From Streptomyces violaceusniger Tu 4113 (GTDB lineage Bacteria > Actinomycetota > Actinomycetes > Streptomycetales > Streptomycetaceae): a stretch of DNA of 64,000 nt. Position numbers and translations under genes: made by a program. Below the pieces are notes generated by a model that saw only the letters and a program-made list of their open reading frames with translations, was not told the origin of the DNA and searched no databases. How positions within the stretch are numbered: position 1 is the first letter of the stretch; every line of letters starts with the position of its first letter. The stretch is taken from assembly GCF_000147815.2 (NCBI RefSeq), contig NC_015957.1, forward strand, positions 2,232,001-2,296,000, written 5' to 3'. Shown piece after piece: positions 53,996 through 61,843 of the stretch.

Positions 53996-55273
53996 TCATG
54001 CCGGGGTCGCCAGCAAGGCGGCCGCGAGCACTGGGGTCACCTGGTCGATCTGCCAGGGACGGGCGCCGTGACCTGCGAGAACGGAGGCGACCGCATCCGT
54101 CGTCGGCTCGGCGGGCGGCTCCCAGCACAGCCGCCGGACGGTGTCCGGGGCGATCAGGTTCTCCTGCGGAAGATTCAGCCCTTCGGCCAGTTGGGTGACG
54201 GCCGCGCGCGCCGCGGAGAGCCGCGCCGCCGCGGCCGGGTCCTTGTCGGCCCACGCCCGCGGCGGGGGCGGACCGGTCACCGGCTGGCCCGGCTGGGGGA
54301 GGTCGGCCTCGGGCAGCTCCCGCGCCCGGTCCACCGCGGCCTGCCACTGCTCCAGCTGGCGCCGGTTCATCCGGTGGCCGAAACCGTTCAGCGCGGCCAG
54401 TGCCCGGGCGTTCGCGGGCAGGGCCAGCGCGGCCTCGACGATGGCCGCGTCGCCCAGCACCTTGCCCGGCGAGACATCGCGGCGCTGGGCGATCCGGTCC
54501 CGGGCCGTCCACAGCTCGCGCACCACGGCCATCTGCCGGCGCCGCCGGACCTTGTGCATCCCCGACGTCCGCCGCCAGGGGTCCTTGCGCGGCGGGGCGG
54601 GCGGGGCCGCGGCGATGGCCGCGAACTCCTGATGCGCCCACTCCAGCTTGCTCTGCCGCTCCAGCTCCTCCTCCAGCGCGTCGCGCAGGTCGACCAGCAG
54701 CTCGACATCGAGCGCGGCGTAGTGCAGCCAGGGCTCGGGCAGCGGGCGGGTCGACCAGTCGACGGCGGAGTGGCCCTTCTCCAGGGCGTATCCGAGGATG
54801 TTCTCGACCATGGCGCCGAGCCCCACCCGGGCGAATCCGGCCAGCCGGCCCGCGAGTTCGGTGTCGAAGATCCGGGCGGGGATCATGCCTATGTCCCGCA
54901 GACAGGGCAGATCCTGGGTCGCCGCGTGCAGGACCCATTCGGCGTCGGCGATCGCGGCGCCCAGACCGGAGAGGTCGGGGCAGCCGACGGGGTCGATCAG
55001 TGCGGTCCCCGCTCCGGCCCGGCGCAGCTGGACCAGATAGGCCCGCTGTCCGTAGCGGTAGCCGGAGGCGCGCTCGGCGTCGACGGCCACCGGGCCGTGG
55101 CCCGCGGCGAAGGTCGCGATGACCTCGGCGAGCGCGTCCGCGTCCGCGGTGACGGGCGGGATGCCCTCGCGCGGCTCCAGCAAGGGGACCGGCGCCGGGG
55201 GGAGGTCGTCCGGAGGAGCGCCCCCGGTGGTTCGCAGTGTCGTCTCTGCTGCGGTCTCTTGGGCGTCGGTCAC
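53996..55273 (-). CDS. rnd: Ribonuclease D (DEDD exonuclease with HRDC)
   Basis: A 425-residue 3'-5' exoribonuclease. The DEDDy motifs are VAVDAERASGYRYGQ (about 57-71), LHAATQDLPCLRD (about 112-124) and the Tyr/Asp block YAALDVELLVDLRDAL (about 183-198). An HRDC domain lies at about 230-310 (WTARDRIAQRRDVSPGKVLG), and the C-terminus forms the second, HRDC-like domain of actinobacterial RNase D. GTG 55273. It is preceded by a 34-bp perfect palindrome. It acts in structured RNA and tRNA 3'-end trimming. Confidence 0.92.
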   Translation of the reverse strand: MTDAQETAAETTLRTTGGAPPDDLPPAPVPLLEPREGIPPVTADADALAEVIATFAAGHGPVAVDAERASGYRYGQRAYLVQLRRAGAGTALIDPVGCPDLSGLGAAIADAEWVLHAATQDLPCLRDIGMIPARIFDTELAGRLAGFARVGLGAMVENILGYALEKGHSAVDWSTRPLPEPWLHYAALDVELLVDLRDALEEELERQSKLEWAHQEFAAIAAAPPAPPRKDPWRRTSGMHKVRRRRQMAVVRELWTARDRIAQRRDVSPGKVLGDAAIVEAALALPANARALAALNGFGHRMNRRQLEQWQAAVDRARELPEADLPQPGQPVTGPPPPRAWADKDPAAAARLSAARAAVTQLAEGLNLPQENLIAPDTVRRLCWEPPAEPTTDAVASVLAGHGARPWQIDQVTPVLAAALLATPA

Positions 55274-55308
55274 CTGTCAAGGGTAGCTGTGTGCGGAGAG
55301 TACGCAGG

Positions 55309-55342
55309 GCGCCCGTCGACGGAACGTTCCGTCGACGGGCGC
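55309..55342. terminator. 34-bp perfect palindrome between rnd and regulator gene
   Basis: The two 17-bp halves are exact reverse complements with no spacer (centre GGAACGTTCC, flanked by GTCGAC on both sides). It lies 45 bp after the regulator stop and 36 bp before the rnd start, so it may terminate one gene or bind a regulator ahead of the other. Confidence 0.7.
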
Positions 55343-55386
55343 GGGGATGGTGGGGAGAGGCGCGACGGCCGGGCGGGCGATACGGC

Positions 55387-56046
55387 TCAGTGGATGATCC
55401 CGGTGCGCAGTGCGACCGCGACCATGCCGGCCCGGTCCCCGGTGCCCAGCTTGCGGGCGATCCGGGCGAGGTGACTCTTGACGGTGAGGGCGGACAGGCC
55501 CATCGAGACGCCGATGGCCTTGTTGGACTGGCCCTCCGCAACCAGCCTCAGTACCTCGACCTCGCGGCCCGACAGCTCCCGGTAGCCGCCGGGGTGGCCG
55601 GGGGCGCCCGGCGGGCGGCGGTGCATCCGGGCGGCGGCGCCGAGCGGGGCGGTGCCGGGACGGCCCGGGATGCCGAGGTTGGTGCGGGTGCCGGTGACGA
55701 CATAGCCCTTGACGCCGCCGGCCAGCGCGTTCCTTACGGCGCCGATGTCATCGGCGGCGGACAGGGCCAGCCCATTGGGCCAGCCCGCGGCGCGGGTCTC
55801 GGAGAGCAGGGTGAGGCCGGAGCCGTCGGGAAGGTGGACATCGGCGACGCAGATGTCGCGCGGATTTCCGATGCGGGGACGGGCTTCGGCGATGGACGAC
55901 GCCTCGATGACGTCGCGCACTCCGAGGGCCCAGAGGTGGCGGGTGACGGTGGAACGTACGCGGGGGTCGGCGACGACGACCATGGCCGTCGGCTTGTTCG
56001 GGCGGTAGGCGACCAGGCTGGACGGTTGCTCGAGGAGAACAGACAC
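55387..56046 (-). CDS. LuxR/NarL-type response regulator, atypical receiver
   Basis: A 219-residue protein. Residues 20-125 form a receiver-like domain: the phospho-acceptor Asp is in ICVADVHLPDG and the conserved Lys in GVKGYV, but the first acidic pair is reduced to one Asp (VVVADPRV), so phosphorylation may be weak. A Pro/Gly-rich linker leads to a LuxR HTH (about 155-215: LSGREVEVLRLVAEGQSNKA, then LSALTVKSHLARIARKLG). GTG 56046 follows GGAGG at four bases. No histidine kinase gene is adjacent; it is an orphan regulator. The 584-bp region upstream is filled with hairpin repeats. Confidence 0.85.
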   Translation of the reverse strand: MSVLLEQPSSLVAYRPNKPTAMVVVADPRVRSTVTRHLWALGVRDVIEASSIAEARPRIGNPRDICVADVHLPDGSGLTLLSETRAAGWPNGLALSAADDIGAVRNALAGGVKGYVVTGTRTNLGIPGRPGTAPLGAAARMHRRPPGAPGHPGGYRELSGREVEVLRLVAEGQSNKAIGVSMGLSALTVKSHLARIARKLGTGDRAGMVAVALRTGIIH

Positions 56047-56164
56047 CAGGCCTCCTGGGGAGTTGTGGGACGGGTCATCACGTCCTTCGGCACCGATACG
56101 GCCTGGCTTTAGGGAATGATCACGATTTGGTGAGTAACAATTCGGGCAATTAGGACGACTGATC

Positions 56165-56183
56165 GACCAGCTCTGGTCTTTTT
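56165..56183 (+). terminator. Small U-tract hairpin
   Basis: GACCA-GCTC-TGGTC followed by TTTTT, a compact intrinsic-terminator-like structure on the plus strand in the gap upstream of the response regulator. It could instead be part of a leader. Confidence 0.3.
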
Positions 56184-56218
56184 GAGGCTCGGTTCGCCTC
56201 CGGGGCGCCTCGTCTCCG

Positions 56219-56592
56219 CCGGCTACCGCTGGGAGGTGCCCCCTGTCGACGGTCGACCGTGCTCGGTCGCTCACGCGGCGGAGCCGCACATCGATCGCAG
56301 CCCTCGCTCCCTGCGCGCGCTCTCCCTTTCGACAGCGACGCGCCCCTTCGGCTCGCCCCCGGCTACCGCTGGGAGGTGCCCCCGGCCGGTCGGACCATGC
56401 GCCCGGATACGTTGCGGCGCCCTTCGGCTTACCGGGTTGTCGCAGGGGGGGGCCGGGCCGGAAGGCCCGAGCCACCCGGTGCTCTACGGCGCCCATCGGC
56501 TTACCGGGTTGCCGTAGGGAGGTGGCCCGGGTCGGAAGACCCGAGCCGCCTTGTGCGCTGCGGCGTCCTTGGGCTTACCGGGGTGACGCAAG
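56219..56592. repeat. Tandem array of structured intergenic repeats
   Basis: Two identical 24-bp blocks (56219-56242 and 56359-56382, containing GGCTACCGCTGGGAGGTGCC) are followed by three 32-bp hairpin units at 56413-56444, 56485-56516 and 56559-56590, spaced 72 and 74 bp. Between them lie second hairpins, CGGGCC-GGAA-GGCCCG (56454-56469) and CGGGTC-GGAA-GACCCG (56528-56543). Paired positions differ in a compensatory way between copies. No protein-coding gene is supported in 56047-56630. Confidence 0.85.
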
Positions 56593-56630
56593 GGGGGCCA
56601 CCCCGGCGGGACGACCCAGCATCCGGAACG

Positions 56631-57359
56631 TCAGCGGGCCTGGGGACCCCGCCGTTGGGGCAGTGAGACGACCCCCGCCTCCGCGGCCCCTGCCGGGGGC
56701 AGGCCCGCGATCTGGCACAGGAGGTCGCACCACGCGGCCAGATGCCCCGCGGTGTCCGGCACGCCCAGCGGTTCGCCTGCGCCCTCTTCCACGGACTCCG
56801 GGCGCCGTGGGCCGGCGCGGGCCGGTTCGGGGGCCGGGTGGGCGGCCGGGGTCCACGAGGCGCGGATCTCGATCCGGGTCGACGGCTCCCGTTCGCCCAT
56901 CGCGCCGAAGTAGTGCGAACTCGCCCGGGTGACCGTGCCGCTGGGCTGCCCGTACGGCAGACCGCGGGCCTCCAGTGCGCCGGTGAGCCAGGACCAGCAC
57001 ACCTCCGGCAGCAGCGGATCCGCCGCGATCTCCGGCTCCAGATCCGCGTGGACCAGGGTGACCAGGCGGAAGGTGCCGCGCCAGGAGTCGTGCCCGGCCG
57101 GGTCGTGCAGAAGGATCAGCCGCCCCTCGGCCAGCTCCTCGTCGTCCGACGCGCCGGTGACCACCGCCTCCAGCGCGTACGAGTAGGGTGCGAGCCGACG
57201 CGGGGGTGGGGTCGGATCGAGCTCCACCTCGGGCCGTACCCGCACACCGCTCAGCGCGGCGACGGCATGCCGGAAGGCGGGAGGGGTGTCCTCACCGCCT
57301 GCTTCCGTGCCGTCAGGGCCGTCAGCACCGTTCGAGAGGTGTCCTTGAACCGCTGCCAT
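56631..57359 (-). CDS. DUF3000 family protein
   Basis: A 242-residue actinobacterial protein of unknown function. Conserved blocks include [16 protein letters not shown] (about 52-67), [20 protein letters not shown] and [16 protein letters not shown], all typical of DUF3000; the C-terminal helix [19 protein letters not shown] is also family-typical. No signal peptide or membrane segment. ATG 57359; the frame extends to 57530 but would cover the hemE promoter. It is divergent from hemE with 91 bp between starts, an arrangement kept in many Streptomyces and suggestive of a link to heme or housekeeping metabolism. Confidence 0.85.
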   Translation of the reverse strand: MAAVQGHLSNGADGPDGTEAGGEDTPPAFRHAVAALSGVRVRPEVELDPTPPPRRLAPYSYALEAVVTGASDDEELAEGRLILLHDPAGHDSWRGTFRLVTLVHADLEPEIAADPLLPEVCWSWLTGALEARGLPYGQPSGTVTRASSHYFGAMGEREPSTRIEIRASWTPAAHPAPEPARAGPRRPESVEEGAGEPLGVPDTAGHLAAWCDLLCQIAGLPPAGAAEAGVVSLPQRRGPQAR

Positions 57360-57450
57360 GCCCGGAAGACTAGGCGCAGTGAGGGCCCTAACCGGGGAGG
57401 AACACCCGGGTTGGCGGGTCACTCGTTCGGCCCGTGCGAAGATTTGGGGC

Positions 57451-58557
57451 ATGAGCGCCAATGAGCGGCCCTCGGGCCAGCAGCAGACCGGCCGCGCCGC
57501 GGCTCGTGCCACAGCCGATTCGGCCTTCATGCGGGCCTGCCGTCGGGAGCCGGTGTCTCATACGCCGGTGTGGTTCATGCGGCAGGCGGGGCGCTCGCTT
57601 CCGGAGTACCGCAAGTTGCGCGAGGGCACCGCGATGCTCGAGTCCTGCATGCGGCCCGACCTGGTCACCGAGATCACGCTGCAGCCGGTGCGCCGCCACC
57701 GGGTGGACGCGGCCGTCTACTTCAGCGACATCGTCGTGCCGCTCAAGGCCATCGGCATCGACCTCGACATCAAGCCCGGGGTCGGGCCGGTCGTCGAGCG
57801 GCCGATCCGCACCCGGGCCGATCTGGAGCGGCTGCGTCCGCTCGATCCGGACGATGTGAAGTACGTCACCGAGGCCATCGGGGCGCTCGTCGGCGAGCTC
57901 GGCGCGACCCCGCTCATCGGCTTCGCGGGCGCCCCCTTCACGCTCGCCAGCTATCTGATCGAGGGTGGCCCCTCGCGCAACCACGAGCACACCAAGGCGC
58001 TCATGTACGGCGACCCGGCGCTGTGGGCCGCGCTGCTCGACCGGCTCGCCGACATCACCGCCGCCTTCCTCAAGGTCCAGATCGAGGCGGGCGCCTCGGC
58101 CGTCCAGCTCTTCGACTCCTGGGTGGGCGCCCTCGCCCCCGCCGACTACCGCCGCAGCGTGCTGCCCGCCTCCAAGAAGGTCTTCGACGCCGTCGCCGGA
58201 TACGGGGTGCCGCGCATCCACTTCGGGGTGGGCACCGGTGAGTTGCTCGGACTGCTCGGCGAGGCGGGCGCGGATGTCGTCGGCGTCGACTGGCGGGTGC
58301 CGTTGAACGAGGCCGCCCGGCGGGTCGGCCCCGGCAAGGCGCTCCAGGGCAATCTCGACCCCGCCGTGCTCTTCGCCCCGCGTACGGCTGTGGAGGCCAA
58401 GGCGGAGGAGGTGCTGGAGGCCGCCCGGGGGCTGGAGGGGCACATCTTCAACCTCGGCCATGGCGTGCTGCCCAGCACCGACCCGGACGCGCTGACCCGC
58501 CTTGTGGAGTATGTGCACACAAGGAGCGCATCGCGCGCACCTTCTGTGAAGGTCTGA
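57451..58557 (+). CDS. hemE: Uroporphyrinogen III decarboxylase
   Basis: A 368-residue HemE that decarboxylates uroporphyrinogen III to coproporphyrinogen III in heme synthesis. The N-terminal signature [16 protein letters not shown] (about 39-54) binds the substrate carboxylates, and the second signature [17 protein letters not shown] (about 155-171) is intact. The catalytic Asp lies in [13 protein letters not shown] 57451 has only GGGG upstream, so initiation may be weak or leaderless. Length is normal (about 355). Confidence 0.97.
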   Translation: MSANERPSGQQQTGRAAARATADSAFMRACRREPVSHTPVWFMRQAGRSLPEYRKLREGTAMLESCMRPDLVTEITLQPVRRHRVDAAVYFSDIVVPLKAIGIDLDIKPGVGPVVERPIRTRADLERLRPLDPDDVKYVTEAIGALVGELGATPLIGFAGAPFTLASYLIEGGPSRNHEHTKALMYGDPALWAALLDRLADITAAFLKVQIEAGASAVQLFDSWVGALAPADYRRSVLPASKKVFDAVAGYGVPRIHFGVGTGELLGLLGEAGADVVGVDWRVPLNEAARRVGPGKALQGNLDPAVLFAPRTAVEAKAEEVLEAARGLEGHIFNLGHGVLPSTDPDALTRLVEYVHTRSASRAPSVKV

Positions 58558-58600
58558 ACCAAGCGGGAACCCGCGTGCCTCCCGTGGCGTCGTGAGGGGC

Positions 58601-60139
58601 ATGACCGACATGCCCGCCACCGCGCTGTCAGATTCGCCAGAGTGTGTCCATTTCGTCGACGACTGGGACGGCATACTCCACGAGACCTATGGCGGCGACG
58701 CGGACCGGGCGGTCCTGGACTGTGCCAGGCGGCTGGCGGCCGACCCCGCGGGCGAGGAGGCGTACGCCTGGACGCTCGGGCTGGTCATGATGGCCGCGTA
58801 CATCGGCCGGTTCTCCCGTAAGGACGTCGCGGCGGCGGCCCTGGAAGCTCTCCACGCCACCGACCGGCGGCTGCGTGACCTGCCCTGCGCCCATCGGACG
58901 CATCCTTACGAGAGCGATCTGGACGACCGGATCGACCATTTCGTGGACGATCTGCCGCTGCTCACCAACGGGTTGACCGAGGACGAGGACCCCGACTGGG
59001 AGGACGACGCGACCAAGGGGCAGTGGCTGTGCCCGCGCGACATCGCCGGGTACGCGCGGGTCGCCGTGGACATCATCGCCCCCGGCAGCGTGGGCGGCAT
59101 CCCGCCCCGGCTCCCGGCCCGCGACGCGCGCCGCGCCGAGGATCTGCGCTCGATCGTCTGGGACTACCCGAGCGCGGCCGTCGACCCCGGCCAGGAGCTG
59201 TCCGCCTACGCCAGGAACCTGGTCGCCAACCCCCTGGGCTATCACCGCGCCGGGCTCGTGGTCGTCCTGCACGCCGCCTGCTGGTACGCCGCCAGCGGCC
59301 GGATCCGCGACCGGCGGGTCCTGGACACCATGGTGGACGCCCTGGAGGCGGTGCTGCCCGGCCTCGGCGACGCGTCCTGCGCGCACGGCGAGGGCGACCA
59401 CCCCGAGGTCGGCCGGGACACCGCGGAGCAGGCCACCGTGGGCATCCATCTGCTCAGCCCCGGCGGCCGGGGCGTCTACCGCCACTGGCACCGGGAGGAG
59501 CTGGAGACGGCGCCGCTGGAGGCGTGGCTGTGCCCGGCCTTCCTCGCCGCGATCGCCCGCGAGGCGCTGGACCATCTGCGGACCGGCCGGGAGCGGCTGT
59601 TCGGCCTCCGGGACACCGCCCATCTGGACGAGGTGCTGCTGCGTCCCGACGGACGGCTCGACGTCGAACGGCTCACCCACGCCGTGCGCTTCCACTGCCG
59701 AGACGGACAGGCCGCGGAGGACGCCGGGCTGTGGGCGGCGCGGCGGTTCGCGGCGGGCCCGGCCGATCCGCGCGAGCGGCTGGTGCTGCTGCTGGTCGCC
59801 TGCTGGTCGGTGACCTCTGGCGAGGAGCCCCCGCCCGAGGCCGTCCACCGGGATCTGCGGGCGATCCTCGGCGCGGTGCGGACCGCCCCGGCGGCCGCCC
59901 CGGCGGCCGAGCCCTGCCCGCATGGGGACGCGCATCCCTGGGACGTGCTGACCGAGCTGGTCGGGCGCCGTCACTTCGGCTTCCACGAGGACCCTTACGG
60001 CGCTCATCTCAACCATCTGTACGCGCCCGGGGAGTACGACACGCCCGAGCGGCCGTTCGACTCCGGGGCGTGGAGCTGCCCTCGGCATGTGGCCCAGCGG
60101 GTGCGGGGCGCGCTCCGGGTCATCGACGGCGCGAACTGA
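58601..60139 (+). CDS. Unknown protein with threefold CxH-H / WxCP repeat
   Basis: About 512 residues; starts at GTG 58592, ATG 58601 and ATG 58610 are all in frame, and GAGGGG suits the last two. It is not a family I can name. It is made of three similar units of roughly 165-180 residues: each has a hydrophobic helix (LVMMAAYIG, LVVVLHAACWYA, LVLLLVACWS), then C-x-H-x(2-4)-H-P, then W-x-C-P. In numbering from GTG 58592 these are C99/H101/H104 and W145-C147, C263/H265/H270 and W312-C314, C442/H444/H448 and W494-C496. A metal site of the CHHC type in each unit is inferred. It lies 34 bp after hemE, same strand. Confidence 0.7.
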   Translation: MTDMPATALSDSPECVHFVDDWDGILHETYGGDADRAVLDCARRLAADPAGEEAYAWTLGLVMMAAYIGRFSRKDVAAAALEALHATDRRLRDLPCAHRTHPYESDLDDRIDHFVDDLPLLTNGLTEDEDPDWEDDATKGQWLCPRDIAGYARVAVDIIAPGSVGGIPPRLPARDARRAEDLRSIVWDYPSAAVDPGQELSAYARNLVANPLGYHRAGLVVVLHAACWYAASGRIRDRRVLDTMVDALEAVLPGLGDASCAHGEGDHPEVGRDTAEQATVGIHLLSPGGRGVYRHWHREELETAPLEAWLCPAFLAAIAREALDHLRTGRERLFGLRDTAHLDEVLLRPDGRLDVERLTHAVRFHCRDGQAAEDAGLWAARRFAAGPADPRERLVLLLVACWSVTSGEEPPPEAVHRDLRAILGAVRTAPAAAPAAEPCPHGDAHPWDVLTELVGRRHFGFHEDPYGAHLNHLYAPGEYDTPERPFDSGAWSCPRHVAQRVRGALRVIDGAN

Positions 60140-60267
60140 TCGGTGACCCGGGGCCGCGGCGCCCCGCGACTCGTTGCCGGACCTGACGCAGGCGTACGGG
60201 GAGCGCGCCTGCGGCGGGCTTTCCCCTACCCGCCCCTTCCCACAACCGGGGCTCCGCCCCGGACCCC

Positions 60268-60422
60268 GCTCCTCAAACGCCGGAGGGGCTGGTTTCGGCT
60301 CCGGTGTCCGGGACCTGGCTCTTCAAGTGCCGGTGGGGCTGGTTTCGGCTCCGGCGTCCCGGACCTCGCTCCTCAGGCGCCGGTCGGGCTGGTTTCAGCT
60401 CCTCAAGCGCCGGAGAGGCTGC
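60268..60422. repeat. Four copies of GCTCCTCAARCGCCGG intergenic repeat
   Basis: Copies begin at 60268, 60318, 60368 and 60398 (50-, 50- and 30-bp steps), each close to GCTCCTCAAGCGCCGGAGGG. The first two continue into GGCTGGTTTCGGCTCCGG and a GTCC-GGACC segment. This is a common Streptomyces intergenic element between convergent genes and probably helps terminate both. Nothing coding is seen in 60140-60402. Confidence 0.8.
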
Positions 60423-61800
60423 TTTTCACGGTCCCCGCCGCCTTGCGTGCCGCCACCAGTACCGGGTCCCACACCGGGGAGAACGGCGGGGCGTAGCCCA
60501 GGTCCAGTGCCGTCATCTGCTCCACCGTCATCCGGACGGTCAGTGCGACCGCCGCGATGTCGACCCGCTTGCCCGCGCCCTCTCGGCCGACGATCTGGGT
60601 GCCGAGCAGCCGTCCTGTGCGCTGCTCGGCGAGCATCTTCACCGTCATCGGCCGGCTGCCCGGGTAGTACCCGGCCCGGCTGGTCGACTCGATGGTGACC
60701 GCCTCGAACTTCAGCCCCACGGCGGCGGCTTCGGCCTCCAGCAGTCCGGTGCGGGCGATCTCCAGATCGCAGACCTTGCTGACCGCCGTGCCGACGACAC
60801 CGGGGAAGGTCGCGTAGTCGCCGCCCACATTGGCGCCGATGACCTGGCCGTGCTTATTGGCGTGGGTGCCCAGCGGAATGTGCCGGGTGCGGCCGGAGAC
60901 CAGGTCGAGGACCTCCACGCAGTCGCCGCCCGCCCAGATGTTGTCGTGACCGCGCACCCGCATGGCCAGATCGGTCAGCAGCCCGCCGTAGGGGCCCACC
61001 GGAAGCCCCGCCTGCTGGGCGAGCCCGGTCTCGGGGGCCACTCCGAGGCCCAGGATCACGAGGTCGGCGGGGTATTCGCTGACCTTGGTGGCCACGGCCC
61101 GCACCCGGCCGTCCTCGCCGGTGATCACCTCGGTGACCTCGGCGCCGGTCACGGTGTCGATGCCGAGCCCCGTCATCGCGTCGCGCACCAGCCGCCCCAT
61201 GTCGGGGTCGAGCGTGGACATCGGCTGTTCACCGCGCTCCAGGACGGTGACCTGGCAGCCGCGCTGGATGAGCGCCTCGGCCATCTCCACCCCGATGTAT
61301 CCGGCGCCGATCACGACCGCGCGCTCGACCCGGGTGGACTCCAGGGTCTCCAGCAGCGCCCGCCCGTGGTCCAGGGTCTGCACCCCGTGGACGCCGGGGG
61401 CGTCTATCCCGGGCATGTCGGGGCGGCGCGGCTGGGCGCCGGTCGCGATGACCAGGTCGTCGAAGCCGTGCCAGCGCTCGTCGCCCGCACCTCGCGGGTC
61501 GACGTCCCGCGCCAGGACCCGCTGCCCGGCGAGGTCGATCTCGACGACCTCGGTGTGCGTCCGTACGTCGATCCCGCGGCCCTGGTGGGTCTCGGGCGTA
61601 CGGGCGACCAGCTTGTCGGGGCCGTCCACCACCCCGCCGACCCAGTACGGGATGCCGCAGGCCGAGTACGAGGTGAACTGGCCGCGCTCGAAGGCGAGGA
61701 TCTCCAGCTCGCTCCGGCTCTTGAGCCTGCGCGCCTGCGACGCGGCGGACATGCCCGCCGCGTCGCCTCCGATGACCACCATGCGTCGTGCCGCCGCCAT
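60403..61800 (-). CDS. FAD/NAD(P) CoA-disulfide-reductase-like oxidoreductase
   Basis: A 465-residue flavoprotein of the single-Cys pyridine nucleotide-disulfide reductase group. The FAD loop is VVIGGDAAGMSAA (about 8-20), the redox-active Cys is in YSACGIPYWVGG (about residue 48), the NAD(P)H loop is VVIGAGYIGVEMAEAL (about 161-176), the second FAD motif is IWAGGDCVEV, and a C-terminal dimerisation domain follows. Family members reduce CoA disulfide, polysulfide or peroxide (NADH oxidase). ATG 61800 has GGAGGGG upstream. It is in the same direction as the MFS gene, 43 bp downstream of it, so an operon is possible. Confidence 0.88.
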   Translation of the reverse strand: MAAARRMVVIGGDAAGMSAASQARRLKSRSELEILAFERGQFTSYSACGIPYWVGGVVDGPDKLVARTPETHQGRGIDVRTHTEVVEIDLAGQRVLARDVDPRGAGDERWHGFDDLVIATGAQPRRPDMPGIDAPGVHGVQTLDHGRALLETLESTRVERAVVIGAGYIGVEMAEALIQRGCQVTVLERGEQPMSTLDPDMGRLVRDAMTGLGIDTVTGAEVTEVITGEDGRVRAVATKVSEYPADLVILGLGVAPETGLAQQAGLPVGPYGGLLTDLAMRVRGHDNIWAGGDCVEVLDLVSGRTRHIPLGTHANKHGQVIGANVGGDYATFPGVVGTAVSKVCDLEIARTGLLEAEAAAVGLKFEAVTIESTSRAGYYPGSRPMTVKMLAEQRTGRLLGTQIVGREGAGKRVDIAAVALTVRMTVEQMTALDLGYAPPFSPVWDPVLVAARKAAGTVKSSLSGA

Positions 61801-61843
61801 GTATGCCCCTCCGCCACTGGATGTCCGGCTTTAGAGGACCAAC

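Noticed and set aside
56413..56590. CRISPR array
   Set aside because: The repeats are about 73 bp apart and the intervening sequences are themselves related hairpins rather than unique spacers; no cas genes.
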